Shown one piece after another: positions 26,916-36,420 of a DNA stretch of 64,000 bases. The first letter of the stretch is position 1, and every line of letters starts with the position of its first letter. The notes below the pieces were generated by a model that was given only the letters and a program-made list of their open reading frames with translations, was not told the DNA's origin and ran no database searches. Position numbers and translations under genes: made by a program. The stretch is from Sphingorhabdus pulchriflava (GTDB taxonomy: Bacteria > Pseudomonadota > Alphaproteobacteria > Sphingomonadales > Sphingomonadaceae), in NCBI RefSeq assembly GCF_003367235.1, contig NZ_QRGP01000001.1:682001-746000 (forward strand), read 5' to 3'.

Positions 26916-28136
26916 ATGTTCGGAGGACTGCAAAATTCGATCGGACCCAATCCGCCGGGCTTTGGCGGAAAGCGCGACCTATCCAATCGACTTGGTCGTG
27001 GTGATCGGTCGCCGCTGGGCATCTGGTTTTGGGAATTGGACCGCGTTTTGCTCTCCCTCATTCTCGTGCTCATTGCGATTGGATTGATTGCGGTGGCCGC
27101 AGGTTCACCTGCGACCGCACGGCGTCTTTCGACTGATACTGCGACGCTGAGTCCACTATATTTCTTCTATCGCCAGGTGGCGTGGGTGGCGCTTGGTTTA
27201 CCCTTGATGTTCGTCATCTCGATGTACCCGCGCGAGCAAGCCAAGCGGATAGCTATTGGCGGCTTTGTGGTTTTTCTGGTGCTGCTTTTGCTGGTGCCGC
27301 TGCTGGGTAAGGAAGTGAATGGTGCGCAGCGCTGGTTCGGATTGGGCCCAGCCAGCTTTCAGCCTTCAGAGTTTCTGAAGCCTTGCTATGCGGTGACAAT
27401 GGCTTGGATTATTTCGTGGCGTCAGCGCGATGCAACAATCCCGGTGCGCTCGATAACCATTGTTTTCACTGCAATTATTTGCGCAGCTCTAATGTTGCAA
27501 CCTGACCTTGGACAAACCATCCTTTTCTGCGGAATTTGGTTTGCGTTGATGATGGTATCTGGCGTTTCGTCGAAGTTGCTCTGGTCCAGCGCAGCCGGCG
27601 GCATTGTCGGCATAGTTGCAGCGTATAATTTCTATTCGGTGGCGCAACAGCGTATCGACGCCTGGATTTTCGGAACCGATGGCATCACGCATGACAAGCT
27701 GGCAATGGCGACGCTGACTGCAGGAGGGTTGGTTGGCACCGGCCCGGGCCTCGGCACGCGCAAATTCGCGCTGCCGGAGGCGCATACCGACTATATTTTC
27801 TCTGTGGTGGGTGAAGAATTTGGCCTGCTTGCCTGCATGGTAATTGCCGTGCTGTTCTTCGCAATCCTCGTCCGCGTCGTTATCCGCATGCTCGATGAGC
27901 AGGACCAATTCATCCTTCTCGCCGTCACCGGTCTTGCCGCTCAATTCTGCGGGCAGGCGATGATCAACATCGCGGTCAATCTCGGCATTTTCCCTTCAAA
28001 GGGTATGACCTTGCCGTTCATCAGCTATGGCGGGTCGTCGACGCTGGCTTTGTGTCTATGCTGCGGATTGATGCTCGCGCTGACACGACGCAACCCTTTC
28101 CTTGACCAGTCACCCTATATCGGGAATGGGCGGTAG
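26916..28136 (+). CDS. ftsW: Septal peptidoglycan glycosyltransferase FtsW
   Basis: FtsW is the SEDS-family polymerase that works with FtsI. The 406-residue product has a charged cytoplasmic N-terminus of about 45 residues and about ten membrane helices. SEDS signatures include GAQRWFGLGPASFQPSEFLK, PEAHTDYIFSVVGEEFG and LPFISYGGSSTLALC. It lies 10 bases after murD and 2 bases before murG. Confidence 0.97.
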   Translation: MFGGLQNSIGPNPPGFGGKRDLSNRLGRGDRSPLGIWFWELDRVLLSLILVLIAIGLIAVAAGSPATARRLSTDTATLSPLYFFYRQVAWVALGLPLMFVISMYPREQAKRIAIGGFVVFLVLLLLVPLLGKEVNGAQRWFGLGPASFQPSEFLKPCYAVTMAWIISWRQRDATIPVRSITIVFTAIICAALMLQPDLGQTILFCGIWFALMMVSGVSSKLLWSSAAGGIVGIVAAYNFYSVAQQRIDAWIFGTDGITHDKLAMATLTAGGLVGTGPGLGTRKFALPEAHTDYIFSVVGEEFGLLACMVIAVLFFAILVRVVIRMLDEQDQFILLAVTGLAAQFCGQAMINIAVNLGIFPSKGMTLPFISYGGSSTLALCLCCGLMLALTRRNPFLDQSPYIGNGR

Positions 28137-28138
28137 CC

Positions 28139-29323
28139 ATGAGCGTATCGCGCAATTTCGTCCTCGCCGCAGGCGGCACTGGCGGCCACATAATCCCGGC
28201 CTATGCCTTGGGTGCCGAATTGATGCGCCGTGGGCACCAGGTTGCGCTGATCACTGATAATCGCGGGTCGACCATTCCGGGATGCCCCGATGGCATGGAA
28301 ATGCACATCATGCCTGCAGGCCGCGTAGCAGGCGGCCCGCGCGGTTGGCTGGCGGCGGCGCGTAACATCTGGCGCGGGCGGGCGATGGCACGCGCGTTGT
28401 TCAACGAATTCGAGCCGACCGCGGTGGTCGGTTTTGGCGGTTATCCGGCGCTGCCAGCCTTGCTCGCGGCCTTTGCCAATAAAGTGCCGACAATCATTCA
28501 CGAGCAGAACGCTGTTCTCGGCCGTGTGAACCGGCTGGTGGCTGGCAAGGTGAACGCGATTGCCACGGCCTATCCCGATGTGCAACGGGTGAAGCCCGGT
28601 CATCAGGCCAAGGTGCATTTGGTTGGCAATCCGGTCCGCGCCGAAGTCATCATGCTGCGCGATGAGCCTTTCCCGCCCTTCATCGAGGATGGTGTATTCC
28701 GCGTGCTGGTGACCGGGGGCAGCCAGGGTGCTTCGATCCTGTCCGAAATTGTGCCCGATGCTTTGGCGCGCCTGCCGCTCAATCTGCGCCGCCGCCTGCA
28801 AGTGACCCAGCAGTGCCGCGCCGAGGATCTGGAAACGGTGCGAAAAATGTATGCCGATCATCAGATTCCTGCGCAGCTCGCCACTTATCTGGAAGACTTC
28901 CCAGAAAGGCTGGGCTGGTCGCATCTGGTAATCGGGCGGGCAGGGGCTTCGACCATTGCCGAGCTAACCTGCGCGGGCCGTCCTGCAATCCTCGTTCCGC
29001 TGCCCTCTGCCATGGACAATCATCAGGCGTTCAACGTCAGCGAGATGATTAAGGCCGGTGGTGCGCGCGCCATCAAGCAGTCCGCCTTCACCCCGGTGGA
29101 ACTGGCCAAGCAAATCCAAAAAATGGCGCTGATTCCTGAAACGCTGCAGAATGCAGCGCGCGCAGCGAAAAGCTGCGGCCGACCGGATGCGGTGCACGAT
29201 CTGGCTGATCTGGTCGAATCCTTCGGTCGGGCGCCGTTGATGCACACCATTACCAACACAGAACATTCAAGCCTTGGTTTCGGCAGTGCCGAACCGGCCC
29301 TTGCACGGAAAGCAGTTTCATGA
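28139..29323 (+). CDS. murG: UDP-GlcNAc:MurNAc-pentapeptide transferase
   Basis: MurG converts lipid I to lipid II at the inner membrane face. The 394-residue GT28 enzyme has [13 protein letters not shown] at the start, [26 protein letters not shown] and the C-terminal donor-site blocks VTGGSQGAS and [11 protein letters not shown]. The C-terminus carries about 20 residues beyond the usual end. Third-position G/C use seems to rise from this gene onwards compared with murE-ftsW. It overlaps murC by an ATGA junction. Confidence 0.96.
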   Translation: MSVSRNFVLAAGGTGGHIIPAYALGAELMRRGHQVALITDNRGSTIPGCPDGMEMHIMPAGRVAGGPRGWLAAARNIWRGRAMARALFNEFEPTAVVGFGGYPALPALLAAFANKVPTIIHEQNAVLGRVNRLVAGKVNAIATAYPDVQRVKPGHQAKVHLVGNPVRAEVIMLRDEPFPPFIEDGVFRVLVTGGSQGASILSEIVPDALARLPLNLRRRLQVTQQCRAEDLETVRKMYADHQIPAQLATYLEDFPERLGWSHLVIGRAGASTIAELTCAGRPAILVPLPSAMDNHQAFNVSEMIKAGGARAIKQSAFTPVELAKQIQKMALIPETLQNAARAAKSCGRPDAVHDLADLVESFGRAPLMHTITNTEHSSLGFGSAEPALARKAVS

Positions 29324-30726
29324 AGGGTGTTGGCACCGACATCGGCACCATCCATTTCGTAGGCATCGGCGGCATCGGCATGTCCGGCATTGCCGAGGTG
29401 ATGCACAATCTTGGCTATTCGGTGCAGGGCAGCGACATTGCCGAGGGCTATGTGATCGAAGGGTTGCGCAGCCGCGGCATCAAGGTGATGATCGGCCATA
29501 CTGCCGAAAATCTGGGCGACGCGGCGGTCGTGGTCACTTCGACGGCGGTGAAGCGAGGCAACCCTGAGGTTGAAGCTGCATTGGAACGCCGTATCCCGCT
29601 GGTCCGCCGGGCTGAAATGCTCGCCGAACTGATGCGCCTCAAATATACCGTCGCAGTGGCGGGCACGCATGGCAAGACAACGACGACGTCGCTGATTGCC
29701 GCGATGCTCGACGCCGGCGGCCTAGACCCGACCGTAATCAATGGCGGCATCATCAACAATTACGGCTCGAATGCGCGTCTGGGCGACAGCGACTGGATGG
29801 TGGTCGAGGCTGACGAAAGCGACGGCAGCTTCTTGCGCCTTGATGGCACCATCGCGGTGGTCACCAATATCGATCCTGAACATCTCGACCATTATGGCGA
29901 TTTCGATACGGCCAAGGCCGCCTATATCGAGTTCATCGAAAATGTGCCCTTTTATGGCGTCGCGATCCTTTGCCTGGATCATCCCGAAGTGCAGGCGATC
30001 ATCCCGCGCATCCGCGACCGCCGCATTCTGACCTATGGTTTCTCCGCACAAGCCGACGTGCGTGCCGACAATGTACGTCCCGAATTGGGGGGCAACACCT
30101 TTGATGTGGTGATCCGTGCACGCGATGGCAGCAAGCGCGAGATCAAGGATGTGTTCCTGCCGATGTCGGGCCGCCACAATGTGCAGAATGCGCTTGCGGC
30201 TATCGCTGTCGGCCTGGAACGCGGGATGACCGACGAGCAGGTGCAGGCGGGCTTTGCCAAATTTGGCGGGGTCAAACGGCGCTTTACCAAGGTCGGCGAA
30301 GTCGATGGCGTCACGATCATCGACGATTATGGCCATCATCCAGTCGAAATCCGCGCAGTGCTCTCGGCCGCGCGTGAGGGCGTCAAAGGCCGCGTGATCG
30401 CGGTGTGCCAGCCACACCGTTATTCGCGCCTCGGCAATCTGATGGAAGATTTCGCCACTGCCTTCAACGATGCCGATACGGTCTATATCACGCCGGTTTA
30501 CGCAGCGGGCGAAGCTCCGATCGAAGGCGTCAGCAGCGCCGAGCTGGTCGGCAAGATCAAGCGACGCGGGCACCATAATGCGCAGGAAATTGAGAGTGCA
30601 GAGGCGCTGGCGAAAGAACTCGCCGCTACCACGCGCGAAGGCGACCTTGTTGTCTGCCTTGGCGCGGGTGACATCACCAAATGGGCCGCAGGGCTGGCCG
30701 AGGCAATCAAAAAGGCACGTGGATGA
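29320..30726 (+). CDS. murC: UDP-N-acetylmuramate:L-alanine ligase
   Basis: MurC adds the first stem amino acid. The 468-residue sequence has [17 protein letters not shown], the P-loop [18 protein letters not shown], the DESDGSFL block and [14 protein letters not shown], all diagnostic of MurC. It overlaps both murG and murB by 4 bases. The order murG-murC-murB-ddl-ftsQ is canonical for alphaproteobacteria. Confidence 0.97.
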   Translation: MKGVGTDIGTIHFVGIGGIGMSGIAEVMHNLGYSVQGSDIAEGYVIEGLRSRGIKVMIGHTAENLGDAAVVVTSTAVKRGNPEVEAALERRIPLVRRAEMLAELMRLKYTVAVAGTHGKTTTTSLIAAMLDAGGLDPTVINGGIINNYGSNARLGDSDWMVVEADESDGSFLRLDGTIAVVTNIDPEHLDHYGDFDTAKAAYIEFIENVPFYGVAILCLDHPEVQAIIPRIRDRRILTYGFSAQADVRADNVRPELGGNTFDVVIRARDGSKREIKDVFLPMSGRHNVQNALAAIAVGLERGMTDEQVQAGFAKFGGVKRRFTKVGEVDGVTIIDDYGHHPVEIRAVLSAAREGVKGRVIAVCQPHRYSRLGNLMEDFATAFNDADTVYITPVYAAGEAPIEGVSSAELVGKIKRRGHHNAQEIESAEALAKELAATTREGDLVVCLGAGDITKWAAGLAEAIKKARG

Positions 30727-31622
30727 GCGTTTGCTACGCCTTGCCCCCGGTGCGTGGAAAGCTGACGCATGACGCGCCTCTTGCGCCGCTCGTGTGGTTC
30801 AAAAGCGGCGGTTCAGCGGAATGGCTGTTTGAGCCTGCCGATGCCAAGGATCTCGCCGATTTCCTATATGCGCTCGATCCGTCGGTGCCGGTGATGACAC
30901 TGGGTCTCGGTTCCAATCTTATCGTCCGCGATGGCGGTGTGCCGGGCGTGGTTGTGCGGCTGGGTAAAGCCTTTGCCAAGGTTGCCAAGGTTGATGATGT
31001 AACGCTGGATTGCGGGGCGGGGGCTAGCGGGATCCTCGTTTCGTCCACCGCGCGCGATAATGGCATCGCCGGGATGGAATTCCTGCGCTCGATCCCCGGA
31101 ACTGTTGGCGGTTTTGTCCGCATGAATGGCGGCGCATATGGCGGAGAGGTGAAGGACATCCTCGTCGATTGCGACGTGGTTTTGCGCAATGGCGATCTGG
31201 TGACATTGCCGGTAGAGCAACTGCACTACAGCTATCGCCACAGCGAATTGCCCGAAGGTGCGATCGTCGTCGGCGCGCGCTTCCGTGGGAAGCCCGGCGA
31301 ACCCGAAGCCATACAGGCCGAAATGGACCGCATTTCGGCCAGCCGCGAAGCATCGCAGCCGCTGCGGTCAAAAACCGGCGGCTCGACCTTCAAGAACCCC
31401 GATGGCGGTAAGGCATGGCAATTGGTTGACGAAGCCGGCTGCCGCGGTTTGCAAATCGGCGGCGCGCAGGTTTCGGAAAAGCACACCAACTTCCTGATCA
31501 ACACCGGCGATGCCACCAGTGCCGATATTGAGGAACTGGGTGAAGAAGTCCGCCGCCGCGTGAAGGCGAAGTCGGGCGTCGACCTGCATTGGGAAATTCA
31601 GCGCGTGGGAGTGAAGAAGTGA
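30723..31622 (+). CDS. murB: UDP-N-acetylenolpyruvoylglucosamine reductase
   Basis: MurB reduces the enolpyruvyl group to make UDP-MurNAc, using FAD and NADPH. The 299-residue protein has [17 protein letters not shown] for FAD binding, [21 protein letters not shown], and [16 protein letters not shown], where the serine acts as the proton donor. I set the start at ATG 30723, overlapping murC. Its stop overlaps the GTG start of ddl. Confidence 0.96.
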   Translation: MSVCYALPPVRGKLTHDAPLAPLVWFKSGGSAEWLFEPADAKDLADFLYALDPSVPVMTLGLGSNLIVRDGGVPGVVVRLGKAFAKVAKVDDVTLDCGAGASGILVSSTARDNGIAGMEFLRSIPGTVGGFVRMNGGAYGGEVKDILVDCDVVLRNGDLVTLPVEQLHYSYRHSELPEGAIVVGARFRGKPGEPEAIQAEMDRISASREASQPLRSKTGGSTFKNPDGGKAWQLVDEAGCRGLQIGGAQVSEKHTNFLINTGDATSADIEELGEEVRRRVKAKSGVDLHWEIQRVGVKK

Positions 31623-32542
31623 GCGAGCCGATCCATGTTGCGGTATTGATGGGTGGCTGGTCCAACGAACGACCCGTGTCATTGATGAGCGGTAATGGTG
31701 TTGCCGATGCGCTCGAAAAGGTGGGATATAAGGTCAGCCGCGTCGATATGGACCGCAACGTCGCGCAGGTGCTCGCCGGAATACGCCCCGATGTTGTATT
31801 CAACGCGCTGCATGGCGTTCCGGGAGAGGATGGCAGCGTGCAGGGCATGCTCGACCTCATGCAAATTCCATATACGCATAGCGGGATGGTGACCTCTGTG
31901 ATCGCCATCGACAAGGAATTGACCAAGCAGCGGCTCGTGCCTGCGGGTATCCCGATGCCCAAGGGGACAATTGTTGAAAGCGAGAGCCTGTATGTGGCTG
32001 ACCCACTGCCGCGCCCCTATGTGCTCAAACCCGTCAACGAAGGCAGCTCTGTCGGCGTTGCCATCGTCAAAGCCGACGGCAATTATGGCAATCCGATTGC
32101 ACGCGATGCCGTGGGGCCGTGGCAGGAATTTGACACGCTGCTCGCTGAACCCTTTATCAAGGGGCGCGAACTGACGGTTGCGGTGCTCGGCGGCAAACCG
32201 CTGTGCGTGACCGAGCTCAAGCCCAAAAGCGGCTTTTACGATTTCGACGCCAAATATACCGATGGCCTTACCGAGCATGTCTGTCCGGCCGAAATCCCCA
32301 AGGATATCGAAGACTATATGATGGAACTGGCGCAGCGGGCGCATGAACTGCTCGGCTGCAAAGGCGCATCGCGCACCGATTTCCGATGGGACGATGAACT
32401 GGGTCGTGATGGCGTATTCGTATTGGAAACCAATACCCAGCCGGGCATGACTCCCTTGAGTCTCGTGCCCGAACAGGCGAAGCAGATGGGTATCAGTTAT
32501 GAACAACTGGTCGACCTCTTGGTGAAGGAGGCGCTGGCATGA
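31619..32542 (+). CDS. ddl: D-alanine:D-alanine ligase
   Basis: Ddl makes the D-Ala-D-Ala dipeptide consumed by MurF. The 307-residue ATP-grasp protein begins, from the GTG at 31619, with [17 protein letters not shown]. It shows NALHGVPGEDGSVQG, PYVLKPVNEGSSVGV, EPFIKGRELTVAVL and ETNTQPGMTPLS, which hold the ATP and metal ligands. It is embedded between murB and ftsQ with 4-base overlaps on both sides. Confidence 0.96.
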   Translation: MSEPIHVAVLMGGWSNERPVSLMSGNGVADALEKVGYKVSRVDMDRNVAQVLAGIRPDVVFNALHGVPGEDGSVQGMLDLMQIPYTHSGMVTSVIAIDKELTKQRLVPAGIPMPKGTIVESESLYVADPLPRPYVLKPVNEGSSVGVAIVKADGNYGNPIARDAVGPWQEFDTLLAEPFIKGRELTVAVLGGKPLCVTELKPKSGFYDFDAKYTDGLTEHVCPAEIPKDIEDYMMELAQRAHELLGCKGASRTDFRWDDELGRDGVFVLETNTQPGMTPLSLVPEQAKQMGISYEQLVDLLVKEALA

Positions 32543-33465
32543 AAACCGCCACCGCACGCAAGGCACCAGCCAAAGCCCGCAAGGCGGCACCGCGCAAAAA
32601 GGTCCGGCAAATCGGCATCATGGATCGCCTGTTGCGCATCCTTCCCGTCACCGAACAGGATATCCAGCGCGTCCTTACCTGGGGCGTGCTTGCGGTGTTG
32701 CTGCTCGTCGCACTGATTGTCGCTAACTGGTTCGGTGTGCCGCAGGCGGCTTACCAGCAATATGCACAAGTCGCCGCCAAGGCCGGATTCGAGGTCAAGC
32801 GTGTTGAAATCACCGGCATGGACCGTGTTGACCAGCTTAAGGTCTATGACATAGTGCTCGCAGAAAAAGACCGGGCAATGCCGCTGGTTGATATCGACAA
32901 AATCCGCACTGACCTGATTGAATATGGCTGGATCAAGGATGTGCGGGTAACTCGCCGTCTACCGGATACGCTGGTGGTCGACATATTGGAGCGCAAGCCG
33001 ACTGCTGTCTGGCAGCGCGGTGGGGTTTACTCCTTGATCGATGACCAAGGCACCGAACTTGAGAAAATCAGTGCAGCCGAAATTGGCAGCTATCCGGTGA
33101 TCAATGGCGATGGCGCCAATCAGCGGGTCGTCGCTCTCAACAAACTGCTCGACAGGGCACAGTCGTTGAAGGATCAGATAGTCGGCGCCAGCTGGATCGG
33201 AAATCGCCGCTGGGACCTTCGTTTCAAAACCGGTGAAACCCTGGCCCTGCCAGAAGGGGATCAGTTGGCGGCGGAGGCGTTGGTTAACTTCACGCGTATG
33301 GACGGTGTTCACCGCCTGTTGGGCCGCGACATCATTCATTTTGATCTTCGCGATCCGGAGCGTGCCTATATGCGGCGGGCGGCCAAACAAAAACCGCAAC
33401 CGGTGACGCAACCGGTGTCAAATTCAGATTCCGAGGAACAGAAAGAGGCTGGAGAAGCCGCCTGA
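32539..33465 (+). CDS. ftsQ: Cell division protein FtsQ
   Basis: FtsQ is a bitopic scaffold of the divisome. The 308-residue product has an Ala/Lys/Arg-rich cytoplasmic start of about 50 residues, a membrane helix at about 52-70 (VLTWGVLAVLLLVALIVAN) and a POTRA domain (FEVKRVEITGMDRVDQLKVYDI) followed by the beta domain. The C-terminal 30 residues are polar and probably disordered. Its stop overlaps the ftsA start by one base. Confidence 0.95.
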   Translation: MKTATARKAPAKARKAAPRKKVRQIGIMDRLLRILPVTEQDIQRVLTWGVLAVLLLVALIVANWFGVPQAAYQQYAQVAAKAGFEVKRVEITGMDRVDQLKVYDIVLAEKDRAMPLVDIDKIRTDLIEYGWIKDVRVTRRLPDTLVVDILERKPTAVWQRGGVYSLIDDQGTELEKISAAEIGSYPVINGDGANQRVVALNKLLDRAQSLKDQIVGASWIGNRRWDLRFKTGETLALPEGDQLAAEALVNFTRMDGVHRLLGRDIIHFDLRDPERAYMRRAAKQKPQPVTQPVSNSDSEEQKEAGEAA

Positions 33466-34721
33466 TGTCTGTCCGTTACGACAAAATCATTTCCACTCTC
33501 GACATCGGCTCATCCAAAGTATGCGCGATGATAACCGGTGTAGATGAGGCAGGGGGGCTGCATGTGCTCGGGACTGGTCAGCGCGAGAGCAAGGGGGTTG
33601 TTCGGGGGTGCATATCGGACATGCAATTGGCCGAGTTGTCGGTGCGCCATGCCGTCGAACAGGCCGAACGGATCGCCGGAATCAACATCGACAGGGTGTG
33701 GATCGGTATGTCGGCAGGCGGTCTTGATAGCCTGCTTTCTCCTGTCGAAATCGATTTGGGCGGTGACCGTATCGAACAGGCAGATGTTGATGATTTGCTG
33801 ACTGCCGGTCGTGACAATATCGATACGCGCGGTAAAGTTGTGCTGCACGTCAGCCCGACCCTATACGCGCTTGACGGCAATGGTGGCGTTTCCAATCCGC
33901 TAGGGCTGCATGCCGACCGGCTTGGCGTTGAAATTCATGCCGTGCTGGCTGATCCGTCACCGGTTCGAAACCTCGACATGACCGCACGCGCATCGCATCT
34001 GGGCGTCGATGCGATCGTCGCATCGCCTGTTGCTTCCGGATTGGCCTGCCTAACAGCAGAGGAGCGTGAACTCGGCGTGGCGCTGGTCGAAATGGGGGCT
34101 GCGATCACCAATGTTTCTGTGTTCATTGGCGGAATGCTGGCTGGTCTGGTCACACTCAACCATGGCGCCGCCGACATAACAGACGAGATTGCATCTGTGT
34201 TCGGGATTCGGCGTGCCGAGGCAGAACGACTGAAATGTTTTCACGGTTCTGCGCTGACTTCTCCCCGCGACCATCAGGAAAGCCTTGATACCGGAGCCCC
34301 CGGAGAGGCTGGCGCGAGCGAGCGCCCCAAGATAACCCGGGCACAGCTGAATGCCATCATCCGCCAGCGGATCGACATCATGATTACGGAAATCGGCAAG
34401 GCTCTACGTGATATGGGCTTTTCATCACCCGGCAAACACCATGTCGTGCTGACCGGTGGCGGCGCTGAATTGCGTGGACTCGCCGATCATATGCAAGCAT
34501 CGCTTGGACGCATTGTCAGGGTCGGGCGACCAACCGAGTTGCAGGGTTTGCCCGAAGCGCATTCGGGTCCCGCTTTTGCGACCATGGCGGGACTAGCACT
34601 CTACGCACACAGCAACCCTTCCGATCTGCGGTTGGGACTACAAGGCACTGATTCAGCTAATAAAAATGCGAATAAGGGCGTTGTCGCTCGGATCATGCAG
34701 GCTATCCGCGAGAACTTCTGA
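33465..34721 (+). CDS. ftsA: Cell division protein FtsA
   Basis: FtsA is the actin-like ATPase that anchors FtsZ to the membrane. The 418-residue protein has the phosphate 1 motif STLDIGSSKVCAMI, the 1C-subdomain block, GAAITNVSVFIGG and the ATP-site HHVVLTGGGAELRGL. Its last residues (GVVARIMQAIRENF) form the expected amphipathic membrane-targeting helix. It is followed by a 136-base gap before ftsZ, the only sizeable gap in the cluster. Confidence 0.97.
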   Translation: MSVRYDKIISTLDIGSSKVCAMITGVDEAGGLHVLGTGQRESKGVVRGCISDMQLAELSVRHAVEQAERIAGINIDRVWIGMSAGGLDSLLSPVEIDLGGDRIEQADVDDLLTAGRDNIDTRGKVVLHVSPTLYALDGNGGVSNPLGLHADRLGVEIHAVLADPSPVRNLDMTARASHLGVDAIVASPVASGLACLTAEERELGVALVEMGAAITNVSVFIGGMLAGLVTLNHGAADITDEIASVFGIRRAEAERLKCFHGSALTSPRDHQESLDTGAPGEAGASERPKITRAQLNAIIRQRIDIMITEIGKALRDMGFSSPGKHHVVLTGGGAELRGLADHMQASLGRIVRVGRPTELQGLPEAHSGPAFATMAGLALYAHSNPSDLRLGLQGTDSANKNANKGVVARIMQAIRENF

Positions 34722-34857
34722 ACTGCACCGGTCAAACCCCTTTGGCCTGTGGGTAACTTTTGGGTGTCTTGAGGGTTAATTTGTGCCACAAGACCGCGAT
34801 AACGGGGGTTTGAAACCACATTTTGTGATGCCTGACTGGCCAAGGGAGTGAATAGGA

Positions 34858-36312
34858 ATGAGCATCAACATCGGTCCGCCAATCGTCGATGAACTGAAAC
34901 CCAAAATTGCGGTGATCGGTGTCGGTGGGGCAGGGGGCAACGCCATAGCGAACATGATCAATGCGCGCGTAGAGGGCGTCGATTTCATTGTCGCAAATAC
35001 CGACGCGCAGGCGCTAAATGCTTCTCCTGCTGAGTATCGCATCCAGCTTGGTCCTGACATCACGCAAGGCCTTGGAGCCGGTTCACGGCCTGAAGTTGGC
35101 CGCGCCGCTGCCGAAGAAACAATGGAGCAGGTGAAGGAAGCGCTGCGCGGGGCACATATGTGCTTTATCGCAGCGGGAATGGGTGGAGGCACCGGCACCG
35201 GCGCTGCACCTGTGATTGCTCGCGCTGCCCGCGAAATGAATATCCTGACCGTTGGCGTCGTTACCAAACCGTTTCTTTTCGAAGGCTCGCGTCGCATGCG
35301 TTCGGCGGATGCAGGTATTGACGAGTTGCAGGCGCATGTTGACACGCTGATCGTCATCCCGAACCAAAATCTGTTTCTTGTCGCCAACCCGAATACGACT
35401 TTCAAGGAAGCCTTCCTGCTTGCAGATGAAGTATTGCAACAGGGTGTTCGCGGTATCACCGATCTTATGGTCATGCCCGGCCTCATCAACCTCGACTTTG
35501 CCGACGTGCGTTCGGTGATGCACGAAATGGGCAAGGCGATGATGGGTACTGGCGAAGCTGACGGCGACGGTCGCGCGCTCGAGGCTGCCGAAAAAGCAAT
35601 CGCGAACCCGTTGCTCGATGGCGTTTCAATGAAAGGTGCCAAGGGCGTAATCATCTCGATCACCGGCGGTGAAGACATGCGTCTGATGGAAGTTGATGAA
35701 GCGGCTAATCACATCCGTGAACTGGTCGATCCCGACGCAAATATCATTTGGGGTTCGGCCTTCAATGAAGGCCTCAACGGCAAGATCCGTGTGTCGGTGG
35801 TGGCAACGGGCATTGACCAAGACGGCCAGGCAGCCGTGGCACCGGCGCGCGCTTATTCGTTTGAAAGCAGGCCTGCTCCGGTAGTGCCCAGCTATGAGCC
35901 GGTTGCCGAACCTGTCGCGGAACCGCTTGAACTCGACACCGCAGACTACGCCTCGGAAGAATTTACACCTGCTGAAGAATCTGCGCCTGAATATGGCGAA
36001 CCTCATACCTACGCTTCGGGTGAGGCATATGCCGAACCGGTGGCGACAGGTAGTGATGATCTGCTTGAGCTTGGCGAAGCGCATGTTGCCGACGAACAGC
36101 CACAGCCAGTTGTTTATGGTTCAAATAGCGATAGCGACCAGGATTCGGAATCACTTCCGCCTGCGCCGCGCGTCAACAGTGGCGGCGGTACCCTTTTCGA
36201 ACGCATGTCGAGTCTCTCGCGCGGCTTGACTCGTGGAGACGAAAAGGAAGAGGAAGAGGGCGATACCGGAATCAACATTCCACGCTTCCTCGATCGTCAA
36301 AGCAACAATTGA
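34858..36312 (+). CDS. ftsZ: Cell division GTPase FtsZ
   Basis: The 484-residue tubulin homologue forms the Z ring. It has the GTP-binding signature [11 protein letters not shown], the T7 synergy loop [11 protein letters not shown] and a standard two-domain core to about residue 330. A long acidic, Pro/Glu-rich linker follows, ending in the conserved C-terminal peptide [10 protein letters not shown], which binds FtsA and other partners. The 136 bases upstream probably hold a separate promoter. A single TTAA half-site is visible there, but no full CtrA box. Confidence 0.98.
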   Translation: MSINIGPPIVDELKPKIAVIGVGGAGGNAIANMINARVEGVDFIVANTDAQALNASPAEYRIQLGPDITQGLGAGSRPEVGRAAAEETMEQVKEALRGAHMCFIAAGMGGGTGTGAAPVIARAAREMNILTVGVVTKPFLFEGSRRMRSADAGIDELQAHVDTLIVIPNQNLFLVANPNTTFKEAFLLADEVLQQGVRGITDLMVMPGLINLDFADVRSVMHEMGKAMMGTGEADGDGRALEAAEKAIANPLLDGVSMKGAKGVIISITGGEDMRLMEVDEAANHIRELVDPDANIIWGSAFNEGLNGKIRVSVVATGIDQDGQAAVAPARAYSFESRPAPVVPSYEPVAEPVAEPLELDTADYASEEFTPAEESAPEYGEPHTYASGEAYAEPVATGSDDLLELGEAHVADEQPQPVVYGSNSDSDQDSESLPPAPRVNSGGGTLFERMSSLSRGLTRGDEKEEEEGDTGINIPRFLDRQSNN

Positions 36313-36322
36313 CGCAATTTTG

Positions 36323-36363
36323 ACAGTGCCGCCTGCCGCTCGTCGAGCATGCGGCACTGTTTG
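36323..36363 (+). terminator. Probable terminator hairpin after ftsZ
   Basis: ACAGTGCCGC at 36323-36332 pairs perfectly with GCGGCACTGT at 36351-36360, and the loop itself contains GCTCG-T-CGAGC. Only TTT follows, so termination may be weak. Position right after the ftsZ stop supports an end-of-cluster terminator. Confidence 0.55.
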
Positions 36364-36420
36364 CCGACCAAAACACCTGCGCGTTTGCAATTTATCGGGT
36401 CAACCCCCAGTTGCGTCGGC

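Noticed and set aside
28115-28924. A 269-codon minus-strand open frame opposite murG
   Set aside because: Antisense to a clear murG; a by-product of G/C-rich third positions.
34722-34857. Full CtrA box before ftsZ
   Set aside because: Only a single TTAA is present without the second half-site at 7-base spacing.
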